A stretch of 52,547 bases of DNA from Bacteroidota bacterium (GTDB lineage: Bacteria; Bacteroidota; Ignavibacteria; Ignavibacteriales; Melioribacteraceae), in contig JAMCSN010000250.1 of assembly GCA_023381535.1 (NCBI GenBank), forward strand, positions 1-52,547. Direction: 5' to 3'. A model generated the notes under the pieces. That model saw nothing but the letters and a program-made list of their open reading frames with translations. It was not told where the DNA came from and ran no database searches. Both the position numbers and the translations under genes were made by a program. Positions within the stretch are counted from its first letter, which is position 1. Each line of letters opens with the position of its first letter. Shown piece after piece: positions 17,415-25,121 of the stretch.

Positions 17415-17555
17415 ATGGCTAAGAGAATATGTTCGAGTTGCGGTAAAGAAAAAGAAGTTAGCGGTGGTAAAGTGTGTGAGAAAGGCCACTTCATATGCTT
17501 TTCTTGTGCGTCTGGCAAGATTACATGCCCACTTTGTAAGAAAAAACTCAGTTAA
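17415..17555 (+). CDS. 46-residue RING-HC-like zinc protein
   Basis: A tiny ORF with Cys6, Cys9, Cys21, His25, Cys28, Cys31, Cys38 and Cys41. The spacing C-x2-C-x11-C-x3-H-x2-C-x2-C-x6-C-x2-C satisfies the C3HC4 RING finger consensus, and the last pair is CPLC. A ribosome-binding site AAGGAAG lies 7 bases before the ATG. It is the third gene of the unit with the CxxC protein and the TPR-TM2 protein. RING proteins in eukaryotes are E3 ligases, and bacterial examples are rare and mostly uncharacterised. Function is unknown; the pattern match is exact but short, so a simple zinc-binding scaffold is equally possible. Confidence 0.72.
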   Translation: MAKRICSSCGKEKEVSGGKVCEKGHFICFSCASGKITCPLCKKKLS

Positions 17556-17638
17556 AAAGTCCAAAGGATAATTTGTGAAATTGATTCTTAAGTTAAAGAA
17601 TAAATGCCGCCAACCATTTATTCGGGAGTACTACCGAA

Positions 17639-18973
17639 ATGAAAACACTTCATCTGATGACAATGTCATTTCTTATGGTTTCTAATGTTCTTGTGGCTCA
17701 AAGTACTAACTTAACTTTTCATGAGGTATTTTCGTTTCCTAATCATTATGTTATAAAGCTCCTAGTAGCACCCAGTCAAGAGATACTAGCAGTTACGAGT
17801 GAACAATATTCAAATGCGTCTTTGCTTTTCTACTCAACGAATGCGGGCAACACCTGGTTACAACCAGCATCGTTACCACCATGTGGGATTGGTTCAATAG
17901 CTGTTACCAAGCAAGGTTACTGGTTTATTAGTGGACCTTTTTGGGGTTTATTCCAATCTAAAGATAAAGGAACAACGTGGGAATCCAATATCGATCTTTC
18001 AGATGTCGGAGATATATTTCCCAAAGATTCAACTGATGTGTTAGTAAGCGTGATTGGAAAAGGTATATATTCCTCCAGAGGCTCAGGCGTTTCCTGGTAT
18101 GAATCCGATAAAGGTATTCGACCAGATTGGGATTCAACTGGTCAATGGTTAGGTGGAACAGGCATAGGTACGTTTACGAAATCTGCCGAAGGATATTTAT
18201 TTGCTGGTTCAGGTGAATACTATGGCGGTGGAAGTGGTGTTGCCCGTTCTAAGGATAGGGGACAAACTTGGCATTATACTAATAAAGGTCTTTTGGACAC
18301 GACAGTGGCATATCTCGCAACCAGTTCAAATGGACGGGTCATAGCAAGTTCAGTTGGAAGACATTCTCAAGATCCTTTATTTGAAGTATCGGATTCAATA
18401 CCCCATCTATTCATATCAACAAATTCAGGTGATAGTTGGTGTGCACTTTTTCACGGTGCGGATTATCAAAAGTTTTCAGGCTATAATCCAGTAGCACTTT
18501 TCAAGAACATTATTTTCTCAACGTATTATAATGGGAAAATCTATTTTATGTCAGATACAGGTAAAGCTCGGCAATCTCTCGGATTGAAAGGATCATTTGC
18601 AATTGATTCTTCAGGTTTTGTTTATATCGGTACTCTTGGTAGTTTGTTAAAAAGTGATCAATCATTGAACGTTTTGAGCAGTATAAGTTTGCCAACTGTT
18701 TCTCTTCCGATACATTCATTTTTATACCAGAACTATCCCAATCCATTCAATCCAACTACTTTAATAAAATATTCGTTAGCGCAAACAAGTTTAGTAAATC
18801 TTTCAATCTATGATGTTCTTGGGAGGAAAGTAGCAACTCTCGTTGACAAGGAACAATCTTTAGGAAATTATGAAGTAGAATTTGATGGAAGCAATTTAGC
18901 AAGCGGGGTTTACTTTTATCGAATTCAAGCTGGCTCATTTATCCAAACAAAAAAGTTTATGCTTATTAAGTAA
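17639..18973 (+). CDS. Secreted BNR/YCF48-like beta-propeller protein with T9SS sorting domain
   Basis: A 444-residue exported protein. A Sec signal peptide (MKTLHLMTMSFLMVSNVLVAQ) is followed by repeats with Asp-box-like SKDKGTTWE and SKDRGQTWH motifs, as in sialidase-type or YCF48-type propellers. A C-terminal T9SS type A sorting domain spans about residues 360-444: FLYQNYPNPFNPTT, IYDVLGRKVATLV, LASGVYFYRI and the terminal KKFMLIK. The sorting domain here has no palindromic insert and serves as an undisturbed reference for the other copies. It is probably displayed or released at the cell surface. The propeller's ligand is unknown. Confidence 0.85.
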   Translation: MKTLHLMTMSFLMVSNVLVAQSTNLTFHEVFSFPNHYVIKLLVAPSQEILAVTSEQYSNASLLFYSTNAGNTWLQPASLPPCGIGSIAVTKQGYWFISGPFWGLFQSKDKGTTWESNIDLSDVGDIFPKDSTDVLVSVIGKGIYSSRGSGVSWYESDKGIRPDWDSTGQWLGGTGIGTFTKSAEGYLFAGSGEYYGGGSGVARSKDRGQTWHYTNKGLLDTTVAYLATSSNGRVIASSVGRHSQDPLFEVSDSIPHLFISTNSGDSWCALFHGADYQKFSGYNPVALFKNIIFSTYYNGKIYFMSDTGKARQSLGLKGSFAIDSSGFVYIGTLGSLLKSDQSLNVLSSISLPTVSLPIHSFLYQNYPNPFNPTTLIKYSLAQTSLVNLSIYDVLGRKVATLVDKEQSLGNYEVEFDGSNLASGVYFYRIQAGSFIQTKKFMLIK

Positions 18974-18998
18974 TGGAAACACTACAAGGATAATACTC

Positions 18999-21125
18999 AT
19001 GAGAAATTATTTTAGAGCAATTTTTATCTGCAGTTTATTTTTTGTTTCGATTGAATCTCAAGCTCAGTGGGTAACAAATGGTCCCTATGCAAATTCTTCT
19101 GTTGAATGCATAGCAGCTAATGGTTCGAATATCTACGTAGGCACCAAAGAAGGGGGAATATATTTTTCAACAAACAACGGAATAAATTGGACTTCAGTTA
19201 GCTCAGGGCTTCCAAAAACACAGATTTCTTCAATTTGTTTTGTTGGGCAAGATATATTTGCCGGAACTTTCAGTGGTGTTTATTGCTCAACGGATAACGG
19301 TACAAGCTGGATATCAGCAAGTTCGGGTTTAACTGGAGGCGGAATGGAGGTGAGGGCACTTGCTGTTAGTGGCTCTAACCTTTTTGCTGGAACTTACGGG
19401 GGAGTATTTCTTTCTACTAATAGCGGAGTAAGCTGGAGTGCTGTAAATTCTGGATTGACAAGTACAAATGTATTTTCACTCGCAGTAAACGGCTCCAATA
19501 TTTTTGTTGGGACTACCGGCGGAGTTTTCCTTTCAACAAATAATGGTACCAATTGGACTGCAATGAACTCAGCAAATATGACGGGGGGACTGAATAATGT
19601 TTCAATATCTTCATTGACAATTAGCGGAAATAATATTTTTGCGGGTACATATTTTCATGGAATTTTTCTTTCAACAGATAACGGGAACAATTGGACTAAT
19701 TTAAGTTTTCGGGCTAATTTCATTTTCTCACTTGCAGTCCACGGTTCAAACATTTTTGCGGGTACCGAAAGTGGGGTTTATCTTTCCACGGACAATGGAA
19801 CAAATTGGAATTTATTGAATGTAGATCTACCTTCTTCCAGAACGAACTCAATACTGATAAATAGTACAACCATTTTTGTAGGTATGGAAGGTAGTGGTGT
19901 TTTTCGCTCAACTGATAATGGTAGTAGCTGGTATGCAGCCAATGAGGGGTTAAGTGATGTAGCTGTAAATTCTATTGTTACGAATCAGTCACACATATTT
20001 GCTGGCACAAACAATGGAATATACTTTTCAACGGGTAATGGTTCTGATTGGACTGCTAGAAATTCAGGCTTGTCAATTGGAAGTGGTGTAACATCCCTTG
20101 CTTTAAACGGCTCAAATATTTTTGCTGCTTTACTTAATGGTGGATTGTTTCTTTCGACTAATGATGGCTTAATCTGGAATCCAGCTTCTAATGGTCTCGC
20201 TGATGGTGGTAACTCAACCACAGCTCTGGCTGTTAGCGGTTCAAATATTTTCGCTGGCGGTATAGGTATCGGAGTTTTTCTTTCATCCGATAACGGAGCG
20301 AGTTGGACAGCAATAAATAATGGGTTTCCCACAAATACATATGTAACATCTATTGCTGTTATTAACACTAAAATTTTTGTAGGAACTCGACAGATGGGGG
20401 GGACGTATGTTTCTACAAATAATGGTGCTAGTTGGACTTCAATTGGTGGCATTAACATATATTCATTTGTGGCAAACGGGTCAACAATTTTTGCGGGAAG
20501 TAACGGCGGCGGAGTCGTAATTTCTACTGATTATGGTAATAATTGGAGTGAGGCAAATAGTGGCTTGTCAAATGTTAATGTACACTCATTGGTTATTAGT
20601 GATGGAAATATATTTGCTGGAACTGAAGGAGGTGTTTTTATTTCACAGAATAATGGAGCTTCTTGGAAAGAAGTTAATTCCGGCTTAAGAAATACATTAA
20701 TACTTTCTTTAGCATCCTCAGGTTCATATTTATATGCTGGTACAGACGGTAGTGGGGTTTGGTGCCGTCCAATTTCTGAAATGATAACCGATGTTAAAAA
20801 TGAGAAAAATAACTTTCCAACCGATTTTTCTCTTTTGCAAAATTACCCCAATCCATTTAACCCAACAACAACAATAAGATATTCTGTTCCTTCCGTAGGT
20901 CGAAATTCAATTTCGACCAACAAGGTTTTGTTGAAAGTTTACGATTTGCTAGGAAGAGAAGTTGCAACGCTTGTTAACGAAGAAAAATCTCCCGGCAATT
21001 ACGAAGTGAAGTTTGATCCCGACAAGTCGGGACAAGCTGGGACAAATTTACCAAGCGGGGTTTATTTCTATACGCTCAGCACTAACGGTTTTTTCCAATC
21101 CAAGAAGATGTTACTAATTAAATAG
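18999..21125 (+). CDS. Secreted multi-repeat beta-propeller protein with T9SS sorting domain
   Basis: A 708-residue exported protein with a signal peptide ending SIESQAQ and about 13 full tandem repeats of roughly 42 residues plus a partial one. The repeat core is GSNIFAGT-GGVFLST-NG-SWTAVNSGL. Each unit carries an Asp-box-like ST-NG-SW motif, so it probably forms one or two beta-propellers. The T9SS sorting domain is at residues about 615-708 (FSLLQNYPNPFNPTTTIRYS ... YDLLGREVATLV ... LPSGVYFYTL ... KKMLLIK). Two palindromes are embedded in it (20898-20918 and 21017-21032), each adding about 7 residues relative to the upstream neighbour. The gene is 25 bases downstream of a related exported protein, suggesting a tandem unit. 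Confidence 0.87.
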   Translation: MRNYFRAIFICSLFFVSIESQAQWVTNGPYANSSVECIAANGSNIYVGTKEGGIYFSTNNGINWTSVSSGLPKTQISSICFVGQDIFAGTFSGVYCSTDNGTSWISASSGLTGGGMEVRALAVSGSNLFAGTYGGVFLSTNSGVSWSAVNSGLTSTNVFSLAVNGSNIFVGTTGGVFLSTNNGTNWTAMNSANMTGGLNNVSISSLTISGNNIFAGTYFHGIFLSTDNGNNWTNLSFRANFIFSLAVHGSNIFAGTESGVYLSTDNGTNWNLLNVDLPSSRTNSILINSTTIFVGMEGSGVFRSTDNGSSWYAANEGLSDVAVNSIVTNQSHIFAGTNNGIYFSTGNGSDWTARNSGLSIGSGVTSLALNGSNIFAALLNGGLFLSTNDGLIWNPASNGLADGGNSTTALAVSGSNIFAGGIGIGVFLSSDNGASWTAINNGFPTNTYVTSIAVINTKIFVGTRQMGGTYVSTNNGASWTSIGGINIYSFVANGSTIFAGSNGGGVVISTDYGNNWSEANSGLSNVNVHSLVISDGNIFAGTEGGVFISQNNGASWKEVNSGLRNTLILSLASSGSYLYAGTDGSGVWCRPISEMITDVKNEKNNFPTDFSLLQNYPNPFNPTTTIRYSVPSVGRNSISTNKVLLKVYDLLGREVATLVNEEKSPGNYEVKFDPDKSGQAGTNLPSGVYFYTLSTNGFFQSKKMLLIK
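20898..21032. repeat. Two in-frame palindromes inside a T9SS sorting domain
   Basis: GGTCGAAATT (20898-20907) pairs perfectly with AATTTCGACC (20909-20918) around a single base. TCCCGAC (21017-21023) pairs perfectly with GTCGGGA (21026-21032) around AA. They encode VGRNSIST and DPDKSGQA, which are absent from the equivalent points of the neighbouring sorting domain at 18718-18970. Both occur again in the orphan domain at 22302-22595. Confidence 0.75.
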
Positions 21126-21167
21126 TATCATGTTACGCAAAAGAAGGTTGAAATAATTTTATACCTT

Positions 21168-21315
21168 CGACATATGTCGCTCCTCTGGAGCTTAAACTAA
21201 GGGAGGGGACAACCTTTCTACCAATATTTCGTCCCTCCGGGACTATGAACACTACAAAATAACGCGAAGAACGCCATTTCTAAAAGCTCCGATAGGAGCG
21301 GCATATTGGTAGCAC
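21168..21315. repeat. Structured intergenic repeat with three hairpins and an outer inverted pair
   Basis: This 366-base gap (21126-21491) contains no gene. It holds GCTCC/GGAGC (21179-21191), GTCCC/GGGAC (21231-21243) and GCTCC/GGAGC (21286-21299). A perfect 10-base inverted pair encloses the last two: CTACCAATAT (21218-21227) with ATATTGGTAG (21303-21312). From memory, similar GTCGCTCC/ACCAATATTT/GTCCC elements recur between genes in Bacteroidota. The remaining bases to 21491 show nothing further. Confidence 0.65.
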
Positions 21316-21491
21316 TCTAAAAAGGTATTTCAGTTGCCCAAAAGTTACGATTCCGGTATAAATTAGCAGTAGAAAAATTTGAAAATGACCTTTTTAGATT
21401 CGCCTCATAAATTAAAGTCGGAAAAACATGCCCGAATCATATACTCGTCTGGTGGGCAGTAAAAGAATCTGTGGAATTTTTCTTGGAGAAC

Positions 21492-21839
21492 ATGCGCGTA
21501 TATAGTCTAAAATTTCTTACCGTATTATTACTAATTCTGTTACCGCAGATTTCAAAATCCCAACAGAGAATAGATGTTCAAACATTCAGAACCACTGCGT
21601 TAAACCACATGCAGAACGGCCGCTACGGCGAAGCTATCGATCAATTGAATAAATATATCACCGCCATCCCCCAAGAACCTGAAGGATATAATCTCCGTGC
21701 AACTTGTTTTGAAAAACGACAGCAGTACCAATATGCGGTTCTAGATTACCGCTGGGCAATTGCACTTGAAACTCAAAGCGCTATCAAACGGGCAGAGTAC
21801 GAAGATTCTTCCATAGAATCTTTAAGATTATTTTTTTAA
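21492..21839 (+). CDS. Small exported TPR protein, probably 3'-truncated
   Basis: A 115-residue product from ATG 21492 with a signal peptide (LKFLTVLLLILLPQISKSQQ) and two TPR units (NHMQNGRYGEAIDQLNKYI and the following YNLRATCFEKRQQYQYAVLD). The TPR array stops abruptly in SIESLRLFF, encoded by a hairpin-like stretch (AAGATTCT/AGAATCTT near 21800-21824). This suggests a longer gene cut short by rearrangement. An in-frame GTG at 21471 would add 7 residues but gives a poorer signal peptide. Function is unknown. Confidence 0.55.
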   Translation: MRVYSLKFLTVLLLILLPQISKSQQRIDVQTFRTTALNHMQNGRYGEAIDQLNKYITAIPQEPEGYNLRATCFEKRQQYQYAVLDYRWAIALETQSAIKRAEYEDSSIESLRLFF

Positions 21840-21868
21840 CTTTCTTTTGAAAGAAAGGAGGTTGTATT

Positions 21869-22087
21869 GTGAATCAGATGATTGAGATTAATTTACCCAG
21901 TAAGTTAAATGAAGAATTGGAATTGGTTACTGCAGAAGAGGGACTATCAAAAAGCGAACTTGTTAAAAAAGCTATAGAAGATTATTTATTTATTCGCAAG
22001 TTCAGAACTATCAGAAAAAAAATGATCCCGAAAGCCAAGGGTAGAGGATTTAAATCTGATGAAGATATTTTTGAAACCGTATCATGA
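21869..22087 (+). CDS. Ribbon-helix-helix antitoxin (VapB-like)
   Basis: A 72-residue protein with a short beta-strand (MIEINLPSKL) and two helices (ELELVTAEEGLSKSELVKKA) typical of CopG/RHH DNA-binding antitoxins. The start is GTG 21869, supported by a strong AAAGGAGG at 21854-21861. It overlaps the PIN-domain gene by four bases, as in VapBC operons, and probably autoregulates that operon and neutralises the PIN toxin. The antitoxin looks intact whereas the toxin is not. Confidence 0.82.
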   Translation: MNQMIEINLPSKLNEELELVTAEEGLSKSELVKKAIEDYLFIRKFRTIRKKMIPKAKGRGFKSDEDIFETVS

Positions 22088-22305
22088 TAATTGTTCTTGA
22101 TACTAATGTTCTTATTGCTGCTTTTATCTCTCCAAGTGAGATCTGCCGAGACAAGGATGATAATAACATACTCGAGACCGCTGTAGCAGCTAAAGCAAAT
22201 GTTATTATTTCCGGTGATAAAGATTTGCTTGTACTTAAGAAATACAAAAATATTAGTATAATTTCTCCAAGGGAATTTTATAATTCCGAAAAAGGTATTT
22301 CATAG
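22084..22305 (+). pseudogene. PIN-domain toxin (VapC-like) with internal in-frame deletion
   Basis: The 73-residue product keeps both ends of a PIN domain: IIVLDTNVLIAAFISPS with the first catalytic Asp, and ICRDKDDNNILETAVAAKAN with IISGDKDLL and ISIISPREF at the end. VapC proteins of this group are about 130-140 residues. The middle 60 or so residues, which carry the conserved Glu, are missing between residues 18 and 19, without loss of frame. It is very likely inactive as a ribonuclease, though a stable antitoxin-binding remnant is possible. The stop lies inside the start of an orphan T9SS sorting domain, another sign of rearrangement. Confidence 0.75.
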
Positions 22306-22595
22306 TTTTCTATCTACCCAATCCCTTCAATCCAAGCACAACAATAAAATTTTCTGTTCCTTTTAATGGTCGAAATGGAATTTCGACCTACAATGTAGTG
22401 TTGAAAGTTTATGATTTGTTAGGAAGAGAGGTTGCAACGCTGGTTGATGAAGAAAAATCTCCGGGTAATTACGAAGTGAAGTTTGATCCCGACAAGTCGG
22501 GACAAGCTGGGACAAATTTACCAAGTGGGGTTTATTTTTATAGACTTTCAGCCGGCTCTTATTCTGAAATGAAGAAGATGATTTTACTTAAGTAA
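22302..22595 (+). pseudogene. Orphan T9SS C-terminal sorting domain (gene remnant)
   Basis: An open frame with no plausible start encodes only a sorting domain: LPNPFNPSTTIKFSVP, then LKVYDLLGREVATLVDEE, LPSGVYFYRLSAG and the terminal KKMILLK. It is close in sequence to the end of the protein at 18999-21125, including the same two palindromes at the same points. The passenger part has been lost, and the fragment now abuts the shortened VapC. An ATG could only be found well inside, so it is not expected to be exported. It probably arose by duplication or deletion in this accessory block. Confidence 0.75.
22368..22502. repeat. Second copies of the two sorting-domain palindromes
   Basis: GGTCGAAAT (22368-22376) pairs with ATTTCGACC (22380-22388), and TCCCGAC/GTCGGGA occupy 22487-22502. 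Positions relative to the sorting-domain motifs match those at 20898-21032. The first palindrome's loop differs (GGA against C) while the arms are conserved, consistent with compensatory constraint or separate insertion. Confidence 0.7.
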
Positions 22596-22596
22596 G

Positions 22597-23130
22597 CTAC
22601 ATATCAAAAACTCTTCTCAACTCAAAAACCGCAATGCCGTATGCGACCGCTACATTCAAAGATTGTTTTATTCCGTATTGCGGTATTTCGATTGAGAGAT
22701 CGCACATGTCCAACAGTTCTTGCGATACACCGGTTATTTCGTTTCCGATAAGCAATGCCATCGGAAAAATTTCTTTTGTAAGGTTATAATGCGGAACGCT
22801 CGTTTCGGTAAGTTCCAGCGCGCAGATTTTTACTCCGCTTTTTTTCAATTCAGTAATAACATCTTTTGCGTTCTTAGCGTATTCCCAGTCCACACTGTTT
22901 TGAGAACCGAGAGCGGTTTTAAGAACTTCTTTCTTTGGCGGATGAGGCGTGTAGCCGCAAAGGAAAAGTTTCTGTATCATAGCGCCGTCGGATGTTCTGA
23001 AAATAGAGCCGACATTGTAGCTGCTACGGATACTGTTCAGCACAACATAGACCGGAAGTTTATTCACCAAGTGTAAAGTTTCTACTTTGCTTCTGTTTTT
23101 AGAAATTTCGTCGTGTGAAAGTTTTTTCAT
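22597..23130 (-). CDS. TrmH/SpoU-family RNA 2'-O-methyltransferase
   Basis: A 177-residue SPOUT methyltransferase. Motif 1 is RSSYNVGSIFRTSDGA with the catalytic Arg, motif 2 is LLIGNEITGVSQELLDMCD, and motif 3 is IEIPQYGIKQSLNVAVAYGI. These form the knotted SAM-binding site. It lacks the N-terminal substrate-binding domain of RlmB, so the target could be tRNA or rRNA. It is the last gene of an apparent three-gene operon, starting 3 bases after the SMR gene. Family is certain, substrate unknown. Confidence 0.92.
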   Translation of the reverse strand: MKKLSHDEISKNRSKVETLHLVNKLPVYVVLNSIRSSYNVGSIFRTSDGAMIQKLFLCGYTPHPPKKEVLKTALGSQNSVDWEYAKNAKDVITELKKSGVKICALELTETSVPHYNLTKEIFPMALLIGNEITGVSQELLDMCDLSIEIPQYGIKQSLNVAVAYGIAVFELRRVFDM

Positions 23131-23133
23131 CGA

Positions 23134-23457
23134 TCAAACATTTTTATATGTTAAACGTAAACCCACAATCCCAACTACAATCAAAAAAATAAATGCAATT
23201 CTCAGAAGCTCTTTCGGTTCGCTGAAGAAAAGAATTCCGTAGATGGCTGTTCCCACTGCGCCTATGCCGGTCCATACCGCGTAAGCCGTTCCAATCGGCA
23301 GTTCTTTTGCGCCAAGCGCAAGAAAAACATAGCTCAAGATCATCGTTATGACTGTAAATACGGATGATTTAAGTTGAGTGAAACCTTGGCTGTACTTTAA
23401 TCCAACTGCCCAGCTTATTTCGAAAATAGAGGCAACAAAAATATAGAACCAAGCCAT
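23134..23457 (-). CDS. Small multidrug resistance family exporter, SugE/Gdx-like
   Basis: A 107-residue four-helix membrane protein. The conserved Glu is in helix 1 (ASIFEISWAVGLKYSQGFT), and the Gdx-like WAVGLKY pattern rather than the EmrE pattern follows it. Helices 2-4 include LPIGTAYAVWTGIGAVGTAI. Members of this branch export guanidinium or quaternary ammonium ions in exchange for protons. Its ATG overlaps the stop of the GerMN-like gene by one base, so no riboswitch can sit directly upstream. One SMR gene is seen, consistent with a homodimer. Confidence 0.9.
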   Translation of the reverse strand: MAWFYIFVASIFEISWAVGLKYSQGFTQLKSSVFTVITMILSYVFLALGAKELPIGTAYAVWTGIGAVGTAIYGILFFSEPKELLRIAFIFLIVVGIVGLRLTYKNV

Positions 23458-23963
23458 TATTGAAATCCCTTTTCAGCGATCGCAAGATAATTATCCAGGG
23501 GTTCGTTGTTGATGTAGAATTTGACTTGTAAATCTTTGAATTGTTTCGCGGTATCGTAAAGCTGATGACGAATTCTGTCGATGTCGCATTTTATCTGAAT
23601 TCTGAAGTCGCCGGTTATATAAACCTCGGCAACGTTATCGGCAACGGAAACATTAAACAGCAGCAAACCCGGTCCTTGAATATAGTTGTGCAGTTGAAGC
23701 GTATCACGCTGGGCAAAAAGTTCGTTCATCGCTGCTTCAATTTCCGATTTTTCAACGATAACTGTTTTTGATACCGGTGTTACTATATCATTGCAGATGG
23801 TTTTTTCGCCTTCAACGTTGGTGCCGGTATCTGAAATCAAGTAGATATTAAAAGTTGTTTCCTTGGTTTCAGTTCCGTTTTTCTTATTGCATCTATGCCA
23901 AACAAAATATCCTAATCCGCCAATTACTGCAATCAAGATTACAGCATTAAAAAATCTTTTCAT
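23457..23963 (-). CDS. Membrane-anchored GerMN-domain-like protein
   Basis: A 168-residue protein with one N-terminal membrane helix (FFNAVILIAVIGGLGYFVW) and an extracytoplasmic domain. The pattern AAMNELFAQRD ... GPGLLLFNVSVADNVAEVYI ... IDRIRHQLYDTAKQF ... VKFYINNEPLDNYL resembles the GerMN (sporulation/germination) domain. Such domains occur widely outside spore formers in envelope proteins of uncertain role. It is the first gene of the minus-strand operon with the SMR exporter and the TrmH-type methyltransferase. Confidence 0.72.
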   Translation of the reverse strand: MKRFFNAVILIAVIGGLGYFVWHRCNKKNGTETKETTFNIYLISDTGTNVEGEKTICNDIVTPVSKTVIVEKSEIEAAMNELFAQRDTLQLHNYIQGPGLLLFNVSVADNVAEVYITGDFRIQIKCDIDRIRHQLYDTAKQFKDLQVKFYINNEPLDNYLAIAEKGFQ

Positions 23964-24047
23964 ATTGGTTTTTCCTTTTTTGAAGCCGGATTTATGTTGT
24001 TCGATTTTTTTACCGATAGAGAAACACCCTTCAAAATGATCACCTCA

Positions 24048-24428
24048 TTAGTCATTATCTTTTTCATCAACATGCAGGCTATGAAGCAAGCGGTGAACAG
24101 CCGGAGCGAGTATAATCCCGACCGTAACAAGAAATACTATACCGGAAAACAGAGCGTACAGCGATGCAAATATTTTACCGGTGTCTGTGTGAAGCTCGTT
24201 CACAGGACCCATTCCGCCTAAAATCATCGAAGCATTTAACAGCGAATCGATCCAACCGATGTTCTCCAGGAAATGATAACCGCAGACGCCGATCATCAAC
24301 GAAACGAAAATAATAAGAAGACCGATTGCAAAATGTTTCAGAACTCGTTTTAAAAAAAGCGGACGGGGTAAAAGAGGTTCGTTCCGATGTTCAAACCAAA
24401 ATTTTTTGTTTCGCAAATTCTCTTTCAT
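24048..24428 (-). CDS. Small membrane protein resembling a two-helix ion-channel pore without selectivity filter
   Basis: A 126-residue protein with two clear membrane helices (HFAIGLLIIFVSLMIGVCGY and ASLYALFSGIVFLVTVGIIL) separated by a hydrophobic re-entrant-like segment (DSLLNASMILGGMGPV). The order outer helix, pore-helix-like segment, then a GKIFASLYALFSGI inner helix mirrors Ion_trans_2 potassium channels. The TVGYG filter is absent and GGMGP stands at that place. The C terminus is charged (HVDEKDND). It may be a degenerate channel or an unrelated membrane protein. No operon partner is obvious. Confidence 0.6.
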   Translation of the reverse strand: MKENLRNKKFWFEHRNEPLLPRPLFLKRVLKHFAIGLLIIFVSLMIGVCGYHFLENIGWIDSLLNASMILGGMGPVNELHTDTGKIFASLYALFSGIVFLVTVGIILAPAVHRLLHSLHVDEKDND

Positions 24429-24495
24429 AAATTTTAGTATATCCGAAGGAATTTTTACAGTTCAATATATTAAAACAAAATAATCTTGCAAGGGT

Positions 24496-24903
24496 TCATA
24501 AATATTTATCGCGCCGGTAAATGTATTCTACAACCCATTTTTCGTCAACCTTTTTTAACTTTATATGGTTCTTCTTCGGGGTAGTATCTGTTGAACAAGT
24601 TTTAGTGAAGTAGCATTTTGCGGTATTCTTGGACTTGTCAACTACGCAGCTATCAATTTCGAATGTACACGTTCCCTCGTCAACATAATCGTCGTCTGTC
24701 ATCATCTTTTTTAACATGAACGAAATCTGATCTTCGCATTCCTGCAATCCGTAAAGTTTGCAAGCGCTAAACCAGTCCCCCTTGAAATAAAGATCCAGAA
24801 ATTTTTCAGCAACAACTTCCGGTTTTGAATAATCGATCTGCGCCGTTATAATACTTAAGCCCATGAAGAAAAATGAAACGAGAAATAAACATCGAACTTT
24901 CAT
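24496..24903 (-). CDS. Exported DUF4878-like small protein
   Basis: A 135-residue protein with a signal peptide (CLFLVSFFFMGLSIITAQ) and a compact domain. The start KPEVVAEKFLDLYFKGDWFSA and the final KLKKVDEKWVVEYI are typical of NTF2-like DUF4878 proteins. Five cysteines lie in the mature part (CKLYGLQEC, CTFEIDSC, then CYFTKTC brings more), so disulfides in the periplasm are plausible. Upstream TTTGAG/CTCAAA (24930-24946) forms a short hairpin near its promoter. Function unknown. Confidence 0.65.
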   Translation of the reverse strand: MKVRCLFLVSFFFMGLSIITAQIDYSKPEVVAEKFLDLYFKGDWFSACKLYGLQECEDQISFMLKKMMTDDDYVDEGTCTFEIDSCVVDKSKNTAKCYFTKTCSTDTTPKKNHIKLKKVDEKWVVEYIYRRDKYL

Positions 24904-25121
24904 TTTCTGCCTCTTGCTTATTTATTTTATTTGAGTGATTCTCAAATGATAATCCGGTAAACGATAAGTTGAGAGGAGAATATTTTTGTCGATTAGGCAT
25001 ATAAATCTAACACCGTCAGCATGCTTTCGAATAAATATAAGGAAACATTCGTTTAACTTCACCGAATAAAATTATCTGCAATGCATTGGTAATGCCGGAC
25101 TTGTCTTAGCGCAAACGCGCA

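Noticed and set aside
24048..24428. A genuine potassium channel
   Set aside because: The TVGYG filter is absent, so only a resemblance is reported.
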